From: Gnetum montanum
Taxonomy: Eukaryota > Streptophyta > Gnetopsida > Gnetales > Gnetaceae
DNA: 64,000 nucleotides
Direction of reading: 5' to 3'
Assembly: GCA_015680685.1 (NCBI GenBank)
Contig: MNCI01015627.1
Span: forward strand, 38,938-102,937
Program-made: the position numbers and the translations under genes
Shown: piece after piece, positions 1 to 11,875 of the stretch
How the letters are laid out: each line of letters opens with the position of its first letter
Position numbering within the stretch: the first letter of the stretch is position 1
The notes under the pieces: generated by a model
What the model saw: only the letters and a program-made list of their open reading frames with translations
The model's database searches: none
Told to the model about the DNA's origin: nothing

Positions 1-134
1 CAAATAGCCCTTGTTGGTAATTTCATGCAGATTGAGGATTGGTTGGCCTTTTTGTCTTCCGTAGGAGGCAGTTGAGGCATTTCTGCGTCTCCCAAGAAAT
101 CTTGAGACCAAATTTAATTGCTATATTGATCACA
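1..134 (+). other. 5' leader of the kinase-like gene
   Basis: This stretch precedes the chosen start codon. It is open in the same frame from an ATG at 39, but those residues (MVGLFVFRRRQLRHF...) do not look like the start of the family and would bury the MGC lipidation signal. It is probably 5' untranslated sequence, possibly just after a leader intron. The promoter lies outside the window. Confidence 0.4.
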
Positions 135-2914
135 ATGGGCTGCTTCACGACTCAGAAGAATAAGAAGAAACAGGCAGAACAATCTGCAGTAAAAGTAGTG
201 AATCCCTCTGAGAACAAGCCAACATTCTTACCGGAGCCTGCTTTGGATTCACAGGAGTGCCAGAATCAGAGCAACTATCCACGTTCCGGTCCCCCGAGCT
301 TTAGAAGCAAAGTGCGAACAGTGCAGCATGTGCACTGGCTCATCAACAACAAACCCAAAGCATTTTCGGCTCCCTCCAGTCTCAGCAGAATAGAGCAGCA
401 GCAGGATGCACAGCCATCATCAAAATCTGAGCAGGAAGATGATAAGCAGCAGCACCACAACAAGGTTTCTCCTCCCCAATCTGTGCACAGAAAGAGCAAC
501 CTCATCATTTCTGATATCTTGCAGCCTGCAAAAACATCTTCAGCATCAGCAACGGCATCAGGTCCTATTAGCCCAATTGACAAGAAGGCCTTCAGTGGCC
601 AGCCGCTTCCTCTTCCCTCTCCAAGGCCTCTTCCTTTGCCTTCTGAATGTGCACGCTGCCCGCCAAGAGAGTCAGTCTCATGCACTTCATTAACTTCCAC
701 ACCACCATCCAGTGGTGCTATAATGAAGAAACATGGAAGCTTTAAAGGTACTGCTGGCACCATTAAAGGTTCAGGGGTTGTTCCACTTTCTGAACCACTT
801 CCGCTGCCACTTCCCAAAGATTTTTCTCCAAATTCCCCTTTGTTTGCCTATGATGAGCTGGCAACTGCTTGTGCTAATTTTTCCATGGAGTCCTGTATAT
901 ATGATGGAAATTCATCATGTATGTATAAAGGTTACATTAGGGATGAAACCACAGGACAGAGAACTGAGATAGCCATCAGTAGATTTTTTGCTGCATCTCA
1001 GGTAAGGATACAAGAGGATTTTTCCCCCTTTCTTGCCTTTTGGGTTTCTTTTTTTTCTTGAATGTAGGCAGTAGATGCGGTGGTGTTTTTGTTTTTGAAG
1101 TTCCCTGTGCATATAATCTGTTTTAGAACATTTTACGTTTCATCGTTTAATTATATTGAAGGCTCAAAATTTTTGCATGAATGTTGTTTGTTGTCAGAGC
1201 CACAAGGACTTTGTCAATGATATCAAAAGCATTTTTCTTCTGCAACATCCAAACTTAGCAAAATTAATTGGCTATTATGCTCGTGAGAATTCTTGTGAAC
1301 GCATGTTGGTCTTTGAGAGACCTCCAAATGGTAGTCTGGATTACCTGCTCTACGGAAGAGTTGATGGACCACCGATTGACTGGTCCACAAGAATGAAAAT
1401 TGCTCTTGGAGCAGCCCAAGGGTTGGCTTACTTACATGAAGAAGGTCCCTTTCAGGTACGTCTTAAATAAATTTATCTTTGTAATTGTATTATTTCATTA
1501 TTTTCACATCAACTTCATGTATAAACTGCTTGCTTTGTTTGCCGTTTTGCTTGTAAACTATCCCTGAAACATAAATTTGAAAATGTTTGTGATGGCCAGG
1601 CTATGTACTGTGAATTCAAATCTCCAAATATTCATGTAGATAGGGACTTCAGTGCAAAACTCATTGATTATGGACTAAGCAGTTACAGTCAAGAGCTGGA
1701 CATGTGTAACAGTTCATCTTTGGTAATCAAGCTTTTTCTGCCTTTTAACTTTTTCACAATTTTGCATGCTTTTGAATGTGATGACGTGACTTGCATAGTA
1801 TCAAATAAGAACACCCTCAAATTCAGGTAGGTGGAATTTGTTTAGCGTGTTGCAAGGGTCATTTATATTTCTCATTAGATTTCTGACAATGTTTGCTCAC
1901 TGATATGCGCCACTTGCATGAACCAAAGGCAATCTGTCTGTGGTTTAGGTACCATTGATAGTCCATTCAGAAAATAACATTTCGAAACACATATTTCAAG
2001 ATCGCAGCTTAACATATACATCTTCATGGCATTATGTAGTACATATTTTATTGTGGATACCTTAAGAACATTATCTTGTTTCATTTTCATTGTCATTTCT
2101 TGTCTTCTCTGTTAGTCGTAATATCTTCGTTCTTGATGGAATTTTCTACGTCAAGCCACTGCACAGGCATTTCATGCTAACAGAATTATTTAATTTGCAG
2201 GATATGAGATATGCTGCTCCCGAAACATCGGCACGAGGATTGTTAACTCCCAAGAGCAATGTGTGGAGCTTTGGCATTGTTCTTCTAGAGCTGTTAACAG
2301 GACGACGGAACATGGACAGCAACTATCCAAAAGAGGAGAGAAATCTGATCAAATGGACCAGGTCATTTCTTAGCGATGAGCTCAGGCTCTCCCTTGTTAT
2401 GGATGCAAGATTGAAGGGCCGATTTTCTCTCAAGGCGGCTAAGATAGTTGCAGATTTGGCATTGAGTTGCCTACAGAAAGATCCATCTGAAAGGCCCACA
2501 ATGAGAAAAACTTTGGAAACATTGAAATCAGTGCAAGATATGAAATATTCATCAAAGTTTCCGCTGAAAGAACCAAACAGTCCTATAAATGAAAGTTTAC
2601 CACAACATTTTTCAAAGCAATCAGCAGTGCCTTTGCCAAGAAGACCAATGTTGATGTCAGGCCACTACTTCAACTCTCAGCCTTTAGTAGGCACAAGGGA
2701 CACATCAATAGCTCCAATAAAAGAGAAGGAAATGACCAGGTCACCAAGCTTAAATGGGTTGCGATATTCAACTTGCCGTAGCAACTCAAGTATGACACTC
2801 ACTCCCTTAAGACCATTGAAGCCTCTCATTATTCCTCCAAGGTCATGTGCATCAACAATAAAGGAGGAAACAGTATCACCAAGGCAAGCACCTGCTAGAG
2901 TAGAAGGATTCTGA
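135..2914 (+). CDS. Receptor-like cytoplasmic kinase, likely pseudokinase (4 exons)
   Basis: Exons 135-1001, 1198-1455, 1600-1722 and 2201-2914 (TGA at 2912-2914) join in phase 0 with GT/AG introns and give 653 residues. The ATG at 135 is preferred over an upstream in-frame ATG at 39 because it starts MGCF, a myristoylation/palmitoylation signal usual in membrane-attached RLCKs. Residues 1-236 are Ser/Pro-rich and disordered, with PLPLP repeats; about 237-515 form the kinase-like domain (QHPNLAKLIGYYARE, GPPIDWSTRMKIALGAAQGL, AAPE, GIVLLELLTGRRN, DPSERPTM); the rest is a Ser/Pro-rich tail with RSPSLNGLR. Key residues are altered: no glycine-rich loop, Ser282/Arg283 at the VAIK lysine, HRD replaced by Tyr378-Cys379-Glu380, DFG by Asp398-Tyr399-Gly400. 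From memory, a related angiosperm RLCK family shares this overall layout. Expected role: plasma-membrane signalling scaffold. Gene identity is strong; loss of catalysis is inferred from residues. Confidence 0.9.
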
Positions 2915-4165
2915 GCATTATTATAGTCTTTTGCCCATATTTAGATTGTTTATCATTCAATTTTTTTCCCTTCTGTTGTTGCAAAAGCCCGCGGCTGAAA
3001 CATGTATTATTTTCTGTAAGGATGACACATGCATACTTTCAATTGTATTATTATTGGTGGTCCTACTAGTATTGTATGTTTGAGGATCGTAAGTAGCAAT
3101 GGAAATGGAAGAGGCTGTTGCTTCAATCCATGATAGTTTTTCTTGAACTTTGAGGAACCTGTGCATTGCCGGACATGGCATTCGGGGTCAAAAGCTGGAC
3201 CCGGCAATTTAATTGTCCATGTGCAATGCAACCACGTGCTAAAACCTCTGAAATCGGTCAGGGGAGTGTGCAGATAACCACAGGACAACATTACATGACC
3301 AAATGATTTGGTTTTTGTTTAGAAGAGCTCTGCTATTGTACATAAATAAGTATCTATTACTTATTCAACCATATCACAGTTGAAGTGGTTATAAACATAT
3401 TTTGTCGATCGCATCTCCTTTCCATATCTATTCTCATGTATCTACCATTTGATTGAATGCCAGTTTGAGGCTCCTATAAACCTCAAGTGCACTTTCTTAA
3501 TGTATGCTAGGTAAAAATGCCTAAACTCGTGCTTAATGGGGGTTCTCCCAAATAGAATATTCCTTCACTGCATTTTAAGAATTTCCGATCTTCGAAAATT
3601 TTCACCAAACAATATGGCAATGAATCTGAGCTTTCTACTAACCCACAACGTGAATGCTGCCGGTGCAATGATCCTGGATGCATTTCAAAGATGGTTAGTT
3701 CTAATCAGCACGTTGAGGGATATATAATAACAGGTATAAGCAAGAATTCTCATTCAACAATAAAGACAAAGAAATGTGCCGATTTTGAAGCCATTTTGTT
3801 TACGTCTTCCAATTTTGGTGTGCAGCTGTTCCCAAACAGTGCTCGAGAGACGAGGGGAGAGATGAAGGCGGCGATGTAAATTTGTCAAAGTTTGGTTTGC
3901 TGGAGAAAGCCTGCTGAGTAGGCAAGTAGCAACAGCCCCAGAAGCCAAACAACGAAAAATATGTGGTCATCAAAAGAAATAAATATGATTGGACCACCGA
4001 GTCATGTACTACCACTCATGCTAGTACAATGAATGTGAAGTGGATTCACTAACCATATCAACCCCCAAATATTTGGAGGCGGAAAAGGCTGGATCATAGC
4101 CACAAGCCTGAAGCATGTTTCACAAGCTGTATAAGGTTCATGACCCTGACCTGGAGGCTTGATGA

Positions 4166-4621
4166 CAAGGGTCAGTAGATGAGATAAAATTTAACCTTTT
4201 TTTGAATGCTGCAGAAGGGTTATTACCTGGAGGCATTCTAGAAGGGTTAGAAGATGAGCGAAAGCTTAACCTTTGCAGAGCTGTGCCAAGGATTAACAGG
4301 CAGAATGGTGGTTTTCTCAATTCATTTGGAGCGCAGATGATTGGAAAAACTAGCATCCATGTTAGGTGTTTGTAGATTCCCCTTCACTTTTAATGTTTCA
4401 TGAGCATGGGTGAGCTCTGTGATGAGTGTCTAAAGAGGACAATCCTCTCAGGTGGCAGACTACAGGGAAGTGATTTTTGTTCAAACACAACAGTTAAACA
4501 GCTTCAGCAGGCTGCCCTTGTTCTTGCTGATAACCCCACCCCGCCTCACCTGAGGATGCCATGGCCTGAGGCCTTTAATGTTCAAATGCGGGACCAGTCA
4601 ACATTTTCTGCTCACATGTGA
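4166..4621 (+). other. Possible exon or gene remnant, unrecognised
   Basis: The frame is open from 4166 to about 4372 without an ATG (motif ILEGLEDERKLNLCRAVPRI) and again in the same frame from 4400 (MSMGELCDECLKRT...) to a stop at 4619-4621. The two parts are separated by a stop and under 50 bp, too short for a normal plant intron. Composition is less AT-rich than the repeats further right. It could be a decayed exon pair of a neighbouring gene or chance. No family is assigned. Confidence 0.2.
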
Positions 4622-4813
4622 CAGCATCGTGAGGTATAAGCCCACCTTAAACAAAAGCCATATCCTCTCTTCGTCATATTCAAACTCCACGTCTGTGTCA
4701 GAAATGCAAAGCCTTCTCACCACAGTTGCAATATATAAATAATCAATCCAGAGCGTAGCGTGGATGAACGTGGGCATCATAAGTTTATTTGAAGAACCAT
4801 TCATGAAATCATG

Positions 4814-4839
4814 ATATATATATATATATATATATATAT
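4814..4839. repeat. (AT)13 microsatellite
   Basis: Thirteen perfect AT dinucleotides follow catg in the intergenic region downstream of the kinase-like gene. Length is likely polymorphic. Confidence 0.95.
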
Positions 4840-5960
4840 CAGATTTTCTGGTTTCATTTCCAGCCATCATCAAGTTTCGGTCATAGGTTAGGAAAATCGG
4901 ATTGTTTTATGGAAGCCTTGTTCTTGCTTGCTTGCATCATCGAGGATAGCTTTGGATTTTGGGATGGCCAAAAAAATTTCAAATCTAACACAGTAGAGAA
5001 CGAACAGTCGAGTTGAGGCGGCCTTTCTTTTTTAACTTTTTTTCCTTTCTATCTTTCTTGTGATTGGCTGGTCAAAGCAGGACCTGTTCTTTGTTTGCGT
5101 CCAATGCGCCGGCTTGTCCTTCTCGCGTGACTCGGAAATCCCTTCAAACATGCACACATGTTACGACTTATGACTTAAACGTACCATTCAAATCTAACAA
5201 ACACAAATTTCTCTCTTTGTATGCTCGCAAACCTTGAATTTTATTGTAAACATTGATGTAGCCCACCAACGTTCTAGATATTCGCTGCAATGCTGACCTG
5301 ATCTCACGCCAGTATTGATATGACCTGTTGTTTTTATATCCGTTCTTCTGACATTGTTACTGAGTTTTAGTTTTATATTATCAACCGTGACTATAGGTTT
5401 GTAGGCGTACAGGCTATGTTAGAAAACGCTAAACGGTTCGTACGCTTTCAGGCTATCTGATCTTTTCGCTAGGATAAGAGCAGATTCTATGATTAATAAT
5501 CGACGTACCAGATGTACCTTTTTTTGCCCTTTTGGAGATGCCTATATGAGTGATATATTTTTTGAGGTTTTAAGCTTACATAGGGTTCTAAAATAATTGA
5601 GGTACAGTTCAAGATTTATAGAAATTTATAACTTTGTGATGTTATTTAGTAGAATCTAACTTGTAACCTCATTGTTAAGGTATTAGGCCTTTGAACCTAA
5701 TAACCTTTGGGCACAAAGTTTATGCACCAACCAGCTTAACTACAATTGTTATTCATACCAAATTTACTTTTGGAAAGTACTATGTTTAAAAATTAGTGAG
5801 AAAGCTATTAGGAGAGGCAAGAGGGAGAAGGTAGGGTATATGAATAAAAAGAATGCATTAACTTTAAAAAGATTAAAAGAGATAAGTTGAAATAAAACTT
5901 GAAAATTAGAATTGTGGAAACTAAAAATTTTTATTGCGTCTAGGAAATTAAAAAGGATGG

Positions 5961-7919
5961 TTACAATGCCTCAACATAGTGTTGAAGAAAGTTGAAAACA
6001 TCATTGATGCAATACCCCAAGCAGCTAGGGTTAATTTGAAAGAAAGTAATTAGCATATTACAATTAATAGTATAATTCAATCGAACGTGAGCCAACGATG
6101 GGCAAAATAATAAAATATATTCATCATCTTCTATGCTTTGTTTGCATAGTTTGCAAATATGCTCTTCTCTTGGTAAATTGATCCAACAAATTGTCTTAAT
6201 AAAATGATAATGAGAGCTCATTCTTGTTCTAGCAATTTGATTTCTTAAATGAATAGGAATACCTAAGAATAGATACTGTTGAGTACTAGATAACAAACCT
6301 CCTTTAATAGAATGTAAATAAAAGTGTTTTTCCCTTGATGTATTCAACCAAACTTTAGCTAAGAACTTTTCTTTTATAGTTTTCCGAAAGAGACTTTTGT
6401 TTAAAAAAAATCCTCTATAGCAGTATTCCATGACTAAAGCCATAATTTTCCTTGATGCAACCAGCCATTTTTTAAGAATTCATTATCTCCTTAGCATAAT
6501 TAATTTCCTCCATGTGCCTAAACTTCTAAGTATCAGCGATAAATTGACAAAAAGGGCTTAACTTCAAGAGAAAGCAAATTTGCTTCTAAAGGTAAGATAT
6601 CATAAGAAGTCTACATTTTCACTTGAAATTTCAATATGCTCTACTTTTTTCCAATTATGTGTGGAAAGAGAAGGTCCCCAAACAATACACACATATAATA
6701 ATACAAGTTAGACAAGACTGCAAAAAAGTTTCCTTTTGATCTCCCATGCCAAAATTTGTTTCCTACTATAATTATTTCTTTGAGTAAATAGAGCTTGCAT
6801 GCCACTTGAAACCCTTTGAGCAATAAGGGTATTCCAACTATAATTATTGGCAAATTCAACTCCCAAATATTTTAAAGTTCACATATATCAAGGCTTTTTT
6901 TTCCAATAAAAAACTGTAATTTCTATTTTTAGTACCACAAACTAGAATTTTACTCTTATCAATATTAACTTTCATACCTAAATGGTTGTAGTCATGGAGA
7001 ATTTGAAGTATATAATTTAATCTTGTAGTTGATTTTGCAATTAAGGCTGCATTATCTACAAAGAGAAGCATGTTCAAACATAATCCATTCACTAACATAC
7101 CATGATTAGAGGAATTTTGCATCCATACCTCTAATTCATTTATAAATATACCAGAAAACCTAGGGGATAAAGGACAACCTTGTTTAACTCCAATTGAGTT
7201 GTTGATAATTGTTCCTTCTCTAGTAAGATTATCTTCAATAAGAATATTAACAATCTCATAGATTTTTTTAGTAGCTAAAAAAGATCTAGTGGAATGTAAA
7301 TGCTATCCAATCTTTTCCAGAGTTTATCTTGCGCAACAAAATTAAAAGCCTTGGAGAAATCAACAAAACAAATAAAAGTTGTATGGTTTGGCCTTTTAAC
7401 TTTCTCTACACAATAATGTAAAGTTATTAGATGATTTATAGTAAAATGATTCCTCCTAAAGCATGCTTATGAGTGAGCACAAGGACCTTGCATTTCTTCC
7501 CATGAACTAATTTTATTCTCCAAAATAGTGCCCAAAAACTTAGTGAAAATTGAATTGATTGTAATTAATTAGTAATTATTAAGATCTATCATATCTTCTT
7601 TTTTGAAAAGCAAGACTACTTGACTAAAATAACAAGAAAGATCCAAACCATGTTGAAGCCCTTTATTAAGAAGATTGCAAGATGCTTTTCACACTAATGG
7701 ATCACCCTATTTAAGAAGCTTTGCATATAATCCATTAACATTAGCATCTTTCTTAGAAGATAATCTTTGAATTCTTGCAGAAACATTATTAAGGGATAAT
7801 TCAAGAACACTACAGTTATTTTGTACAATCAAGGGAGCCTCTTGATAACTTAAGAGCACTAGAATTGTAAGCTTGAGAAAAACAAATAAGGACACTATTG
7901 TTAAAACTAGTTTACCCAT
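5961..7919 (-). mobile_element. Decayed LINE: reverse transcriptase plus C-terminal zinc knuckle
   Basis: Read on the minus strand from 7919 down, the pieces occur in the order of a non-LTR reverse transcriptase. They are an N-terminal block near 7720-7820 (IQRLSSKKDANVNGLYAKLL), FICFVDFSKAFNFV near 7330-7390, GVKQGCPLSPRF near 7150-7200, the active-site block LLFVDNAALIAKS near 7040-7080 (usual form YADD, here FVDN), GMKVNIDKSKILVCG near 6930-6990, and a C-terminal cysteine knuckle CKLCKQSIEDDEYILLFCP near 6110-6160. Frameshifts and stops separate the parts, and the active-site aspartates are damaged, so it is dead. No endonuclease domain is visible upstream, so the copy is 5'-truncated. The FVDFSKAFD form of the RT block points away from the usual plant L1 clade and towards a CR1/Jockey-like type; that clade call is tentative. 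Confidence 0.85.
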
Positions 7920-8500
7920 ATTTATAATATATATTTATAGGGGTGTTGGAACTCAAAATAAGTGAAACATATGTATATCCCAAGATATATAGTCCAATTA
8001 AAACTTTATATAACTAATTCCAAATTAATTATCTTAACACTAGGCTAACACCTCATTAATATAATATATATTTATGATTTTGCTAAGAAATTTTTTTGTG
8101 TTCCAAAAAATTAAATATATTGATCTTAAAAATGTTTTGTATTATGGAGGATGAAAATTTTAAGAAATATAGTTTTATTGTTACATAATTGAATCTTAGA
8201 TGGCTATGGATTAAATATATATTGTCTATTGTTACCAAAGTATGATTAGTAGTTGGCCTCTACATGATGCCCCACACTTCAGGCCTCTACTTGGCTCTTC
8301 TCTTACTTTTTTACTTTTTTGTTTTGATGAAATATATATTATTTAGCATTATATGATTAGGCCCCTTAGAACCTTATGGACAAAATATATATTATTTACG
8401 TTATGAAAGTACAATTGATAGTTGGCCTCTCAACCAAAAATCATAGAATTAGAAAAGTGAACATTTTTATTGCTTATAATTAATTATGTCAATATAGAAA
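7920..8500. other. AT-rich spacer, nothing recognised
   Basis: The stretch between the LINE and the tandem duplication is AT-rich, with repeated ATATATTATT-like runs. I see no reading frame or element end in it. Confidence 0.5.
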
Positions 8501-9465
8501 GTATGAAGAATATTACTAATAGAATCATGATCCTCAACAAAAGCTATTTGGAAATGAGAAAGTTCAAGGTTGTGTCTATAGTATGGTTGAATCATACCTC
8601 CTATTCAAACAAAACAAATTCCTAACAGGTTAACTACCTTTCAAAAAATCATTTCTAAAGTGTACTTAATTAAAAATAGTAGTTAGTGCTTGTGAAAATA
8701 ATATCAAATAAGCATCAAACATTAAAAAAAAAATCAAACCATTTATACATGACTTTCTATATAGTTATATATCATAGTACATAAAAGAACAGTAATCAAA
8801 AGCTTAAATAAACAATGCTAATGTATGAAACATAGATAATCATAGTGCACATCATTAAAACTAATGACCATTCATCATCATATGTTAGACCAAAATAAAT
8901 AAATTTAATTAATAAAATAACACAGGAAGATATAAGTAACTAACTATATTAATTAAAGGGTAAGTATAACATACCCACGAGAGTATCAACTTGAAGGTAC
9001 AAATTATAACTTTGAACTAGAAGGCACATTCTCAACTTAACAAAATTTCTATCCTAGAACTAATTCTAGATAACTTTTAGTTCTTAAGTGGTACATCCTC
9101 AAAATTTTAGAAGCACTAGATAATCCTAGAAGTAGATTATAAAAAGAGTTAGTTCAACATGACTTGAGCAAGAGAGTATGAAGAATATTACTAATAGAAT
9201 CATGATCCTCAACAAAAGCTATTTGGAGATGAGAAATTTCAAGGTTGTGTCTATAGTATGGGTTAATCATAGCTCCTCATCAAACAAAACAAATTCCTAG
9301 CACGTTAACTACTATTTGAAAAATCATTTCTAAAGTGTGCTTAATTAAAAATAGTTCCTAGTGCTTGTGAAAAGAATGTCAAATAAGCATAAAATATTCA
9401 TAACAAATTTTAAATCATTTATATAGGAATTTATATATAGTACATATCAAAGTACATAAAAGAAG

Positions 9466-9610
9466 AGCTATTGGTCCTTTCGGACATTCGCTAGAGCAAA
9501 CAGTTTCATTCATTGTAATCAATAGTGTATACTTCTTTAGTTAGGTCCATTGTTCTAGACCACAAATGTTCATTTCCTCCATCCTCTCTCTACCATGTAG
9601 TTCGGGTGAC
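9466..9610. repeat. ~145-bp insertion in the second duplicate
   Basis: Between matching flanks ACATAAAAGAA and AATCAAAAGC, the first duplicate has a few bases while the second has about 145 bp with richer GC (GGTCCTTTCGGACATTCGCT at its start, GTAGTTCGGGTGAC at its end). No terminal inverted repeat, poly-A tail or target duplication is evident. Its origin is unknown. Confidence 0.55.
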
Positions 9611-9833
9611 AATAATCAAAAGCTTAGATAAATAATGCTAGTTTATGAAACATAGATAATCATAGTTCACATCATCAAAACTAATAACCATTGATTGTCA
9701 TATTCCAAACTAAAATAAATAAATTTTGTTAATAAAAGAACGTAGGAACATAAAAGTAACTAACCATAGTAATTGAATGATGTGTATAACACACCCAAGA
9801 TAGTACCAACTTGAAGGTACAAATTACAACTTT

Positions 9834-10801
9834 GAACTAGAAAATACATTCTTAACTTAATAAAATTTCTATCCTAGACCTAATTCTATTGAACTAGAAA
9901 GTACATTCTAAACTTAATAAAATTTCTATCCTAGACCTAATTCTATTGAACTAGAAAGTACATTCTAAACTTAATAAAATTTCTATCCTAGACCTAATTC
10001 TATTGAACTAGAAAGTACATTCTAAACTTAATAAAATTTCTATCCTAGACCTAATTCTATTGAACTAGAAAGTACATTCTAAACTTAATAAAATTTCTAT
10101 CCTAGACCTAATTCTATTGAACTAGAAAGTACATTCTAAACTTAATAAAATTTCTATCCTAGACCTAATTCTATTGAACTAGAAAGTACATTCTAAACTT
10201 AATAAAATTTCTATCCTAGACCTAATTCTATTGAACTAGAAAGTACATTCTAAACTTAATAAAATTTCTATCCTAGACCTAATTCTATTGAACTAGAAAG
10301 TACATTCTAAACTTAATAAAATTTCTATCCTAGACCTAATTCTATTGAACTAGAAAGTACATTCTAAACTTAATAAAATTTCTATCCTAGACCTAATTCT
10401 ATTGAACTAGAAAGTACATTCTAAACTTAATAAAATTTCTATCCTAGACCTAATTCTATGGAACTAGAAAGTACATTCTAAACTTAATAAAATTTCTATC
10501 CTAGACCTAATTCTATTGAACTAGAAAGTACATTCTAAACTTAATAAAATTTCTATCCTAGACCTAATTCTATTGAACTAGAAAGTACATTCTAAACTTA
10601 ATAAAATTTCTATCCTAGACCTAATTCTATTGAACTAGAAAGTACATTCTAAACTTAATAAAATTTCTATCCTAGACCTAATTCTATTGAACTAGAAAGT
10701 ACATTCTAAACTTAATAAAATTTCTATCCTAGACCTAATTCTATTGAACTAGAAAGTACATTCTAAACTTAATAAAATTTCTATCCTAGACCTAATTCTA
10801 T
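9834..10801. repeat. 57-bp minisatellite, 17 copies
   Basis: The unit begins GAACTAGAAAGTACATTC and repeats every 57 bp (starts at 9834, 9891, 9948 and so on to 10746). The first copy is diverged and resembles the single ancestral copy in the first duplicate near 9016; copies 2 to 17 look identical except for a T-to-G change at 10460. All six frames contain stops, so the array is not coding although 57 is divisible by three. Near-identity points to recent amplification or ongoing homogenisation, or to assembly of a simple array. Confidence 0.97.
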
Positions 10802-10906
10802 GTAACTTTTAGTTCTTAAGTGGCACATCCTCAAACTTTTAGAAACACTAGCTAATCCTAGAAGGAGATTATAAAAAGAGTTAGTTCCACATGACTTGAG
10901 TAAGAA

Positions 10907-11499
10907 AAGCATATAAACACCATTTGGTTTGACTTGTCTATAGGATTATGAAATGGATCATCATTATACAAGGAGATATATTATGCACAAAACAAGTTAG
11001 TACAATTCCCTCTTGCCACCACTAACTTACCTAAATAATGAAATCCTTACATAAACATAGAATAAGCACTTTGAGATCTAGCACACCTCTCTTAGTATTA
11101 AGGTGTATCAAAAGTTGGATTAGTATTCATTTCAACTAATCCATAAATCATACTATCCCTACAAGACTTAATTTTAATTTTCTTAATTAATCTACCTTGC
11201 TAGTGCTAGATATATGCTTTTGCATCCATAATCTTTGAACTTTTGAAGTTATTATGTACTATGATCCACCTCTACATTCATAATCTTCGTTCTAACAAGT
11301 TGAACTTAGGAGATGACCAACTGTAATGAAATTTGAATAGAATAATCCTAAGTCTAAGGTTGTTCATCAATATACCAACTTGTCTTCTTTGGTGCTAGTT
11401 CTAATCACAATCATCAACCATGCTGTAATAAATAATTAATCATATAAAATAATAAAAAACATACTAAATAGTGGTTGAGTAATTCACTACAAGAGAAAT
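10907..11499. other. AT-rich stretch, no gene
   Basis: No reading frame, repeat or element end can be supported between the tandem duplication and the CATGACT repeats. Confidence 0.4.
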
Positions 11500-11875
11500 A
11501 ACAAATCATAACTTGATCATGACTCGTAATGACTAGACTATGATTAGACCATGACCTAATCATGACTTGTGATGAGACAAAAAAAGAGATTGCCTTAACC
11601 ATGACTCATGATGATTAACTGCAATCAAACCATGACCTAAGCATGACTCATGCTGAGATTAAAAATAGAACCATGGCTTGACCATGAATTGATTGTGATT
11701 TGTAGTGAAAATTAAAATATGACCTTGACCTAATCATGATTGAACTAGGAATTGTGATAAGCTATAGAAGCTAATCATGACAAAACCATGACTTGACCAC
11801 CACTTGTAATGGTATACTATGATTTGCAGTGATAGACTATGACTCAACATTGATTCGTAGTAAGATCATAGTTAG
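11500..11875. repeat. Degenerate CATGACT-type repeats
   Basis: Variants of ATCATGACT, CATGACTTG, CCATGACC and GATTTGTAGTGA recur about every 15-40 bp over roughly 375 bp, separated by irregular spacers. The period is not fixed, so this looks like an old, diverged short tandem repeat. It has no reading frame. Confidence 0.6.

Larger units (their letters stand above)
2915..5940. other. 3' flank and intergenic region
   Basis: The first few hundred bases should hold the 3' untranslated region of the kinase-like gene. No confident gene follows. A plus-strand frame open from 4166 to about 4372 and a further one from 4400 to 4621 (same frame) look somewhat protein-like but match nothing I recognise. 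A TA microsatellite lies at 4814-4839. From about 5000 to 5940 I see nothing but AT-rich unique-looking sequence. Confidence 0.5.
8501..10906. repeat. Tandem duplication of a ~675-bp unit
   Basis: Sequence starting GTATGAAGAATATTACTAAT at 8501 recurs at 9176, an offset of 675 bp, and the two stay alignable to the shared end near TAAAAAGAGTTAGTTC (about 9138-9175 and 10870-10906). The copies have point differences throughout, so the duplication is old. The second copy is longer because it gained an insertion of about 145 bp (9466-9610) and the 57-bp minisatellite (9834-10801). No coding frame is present in either. Confidence 0.85.

Noticed and set aside
275-817. Minus-strand frame of 180 residues over exon 1 of the kinase gene
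   Set aside because: It is antisense to the Ser/Pro-rich exon; its Gly/Ser-rich text is the mirror of PLPLP repeats.
9834-10801. Regular array as a CRISPR locus
   Set aside because: There are no variable spacers; the whole 57-bp unit repeats head to tail, and the context is a plant genome.
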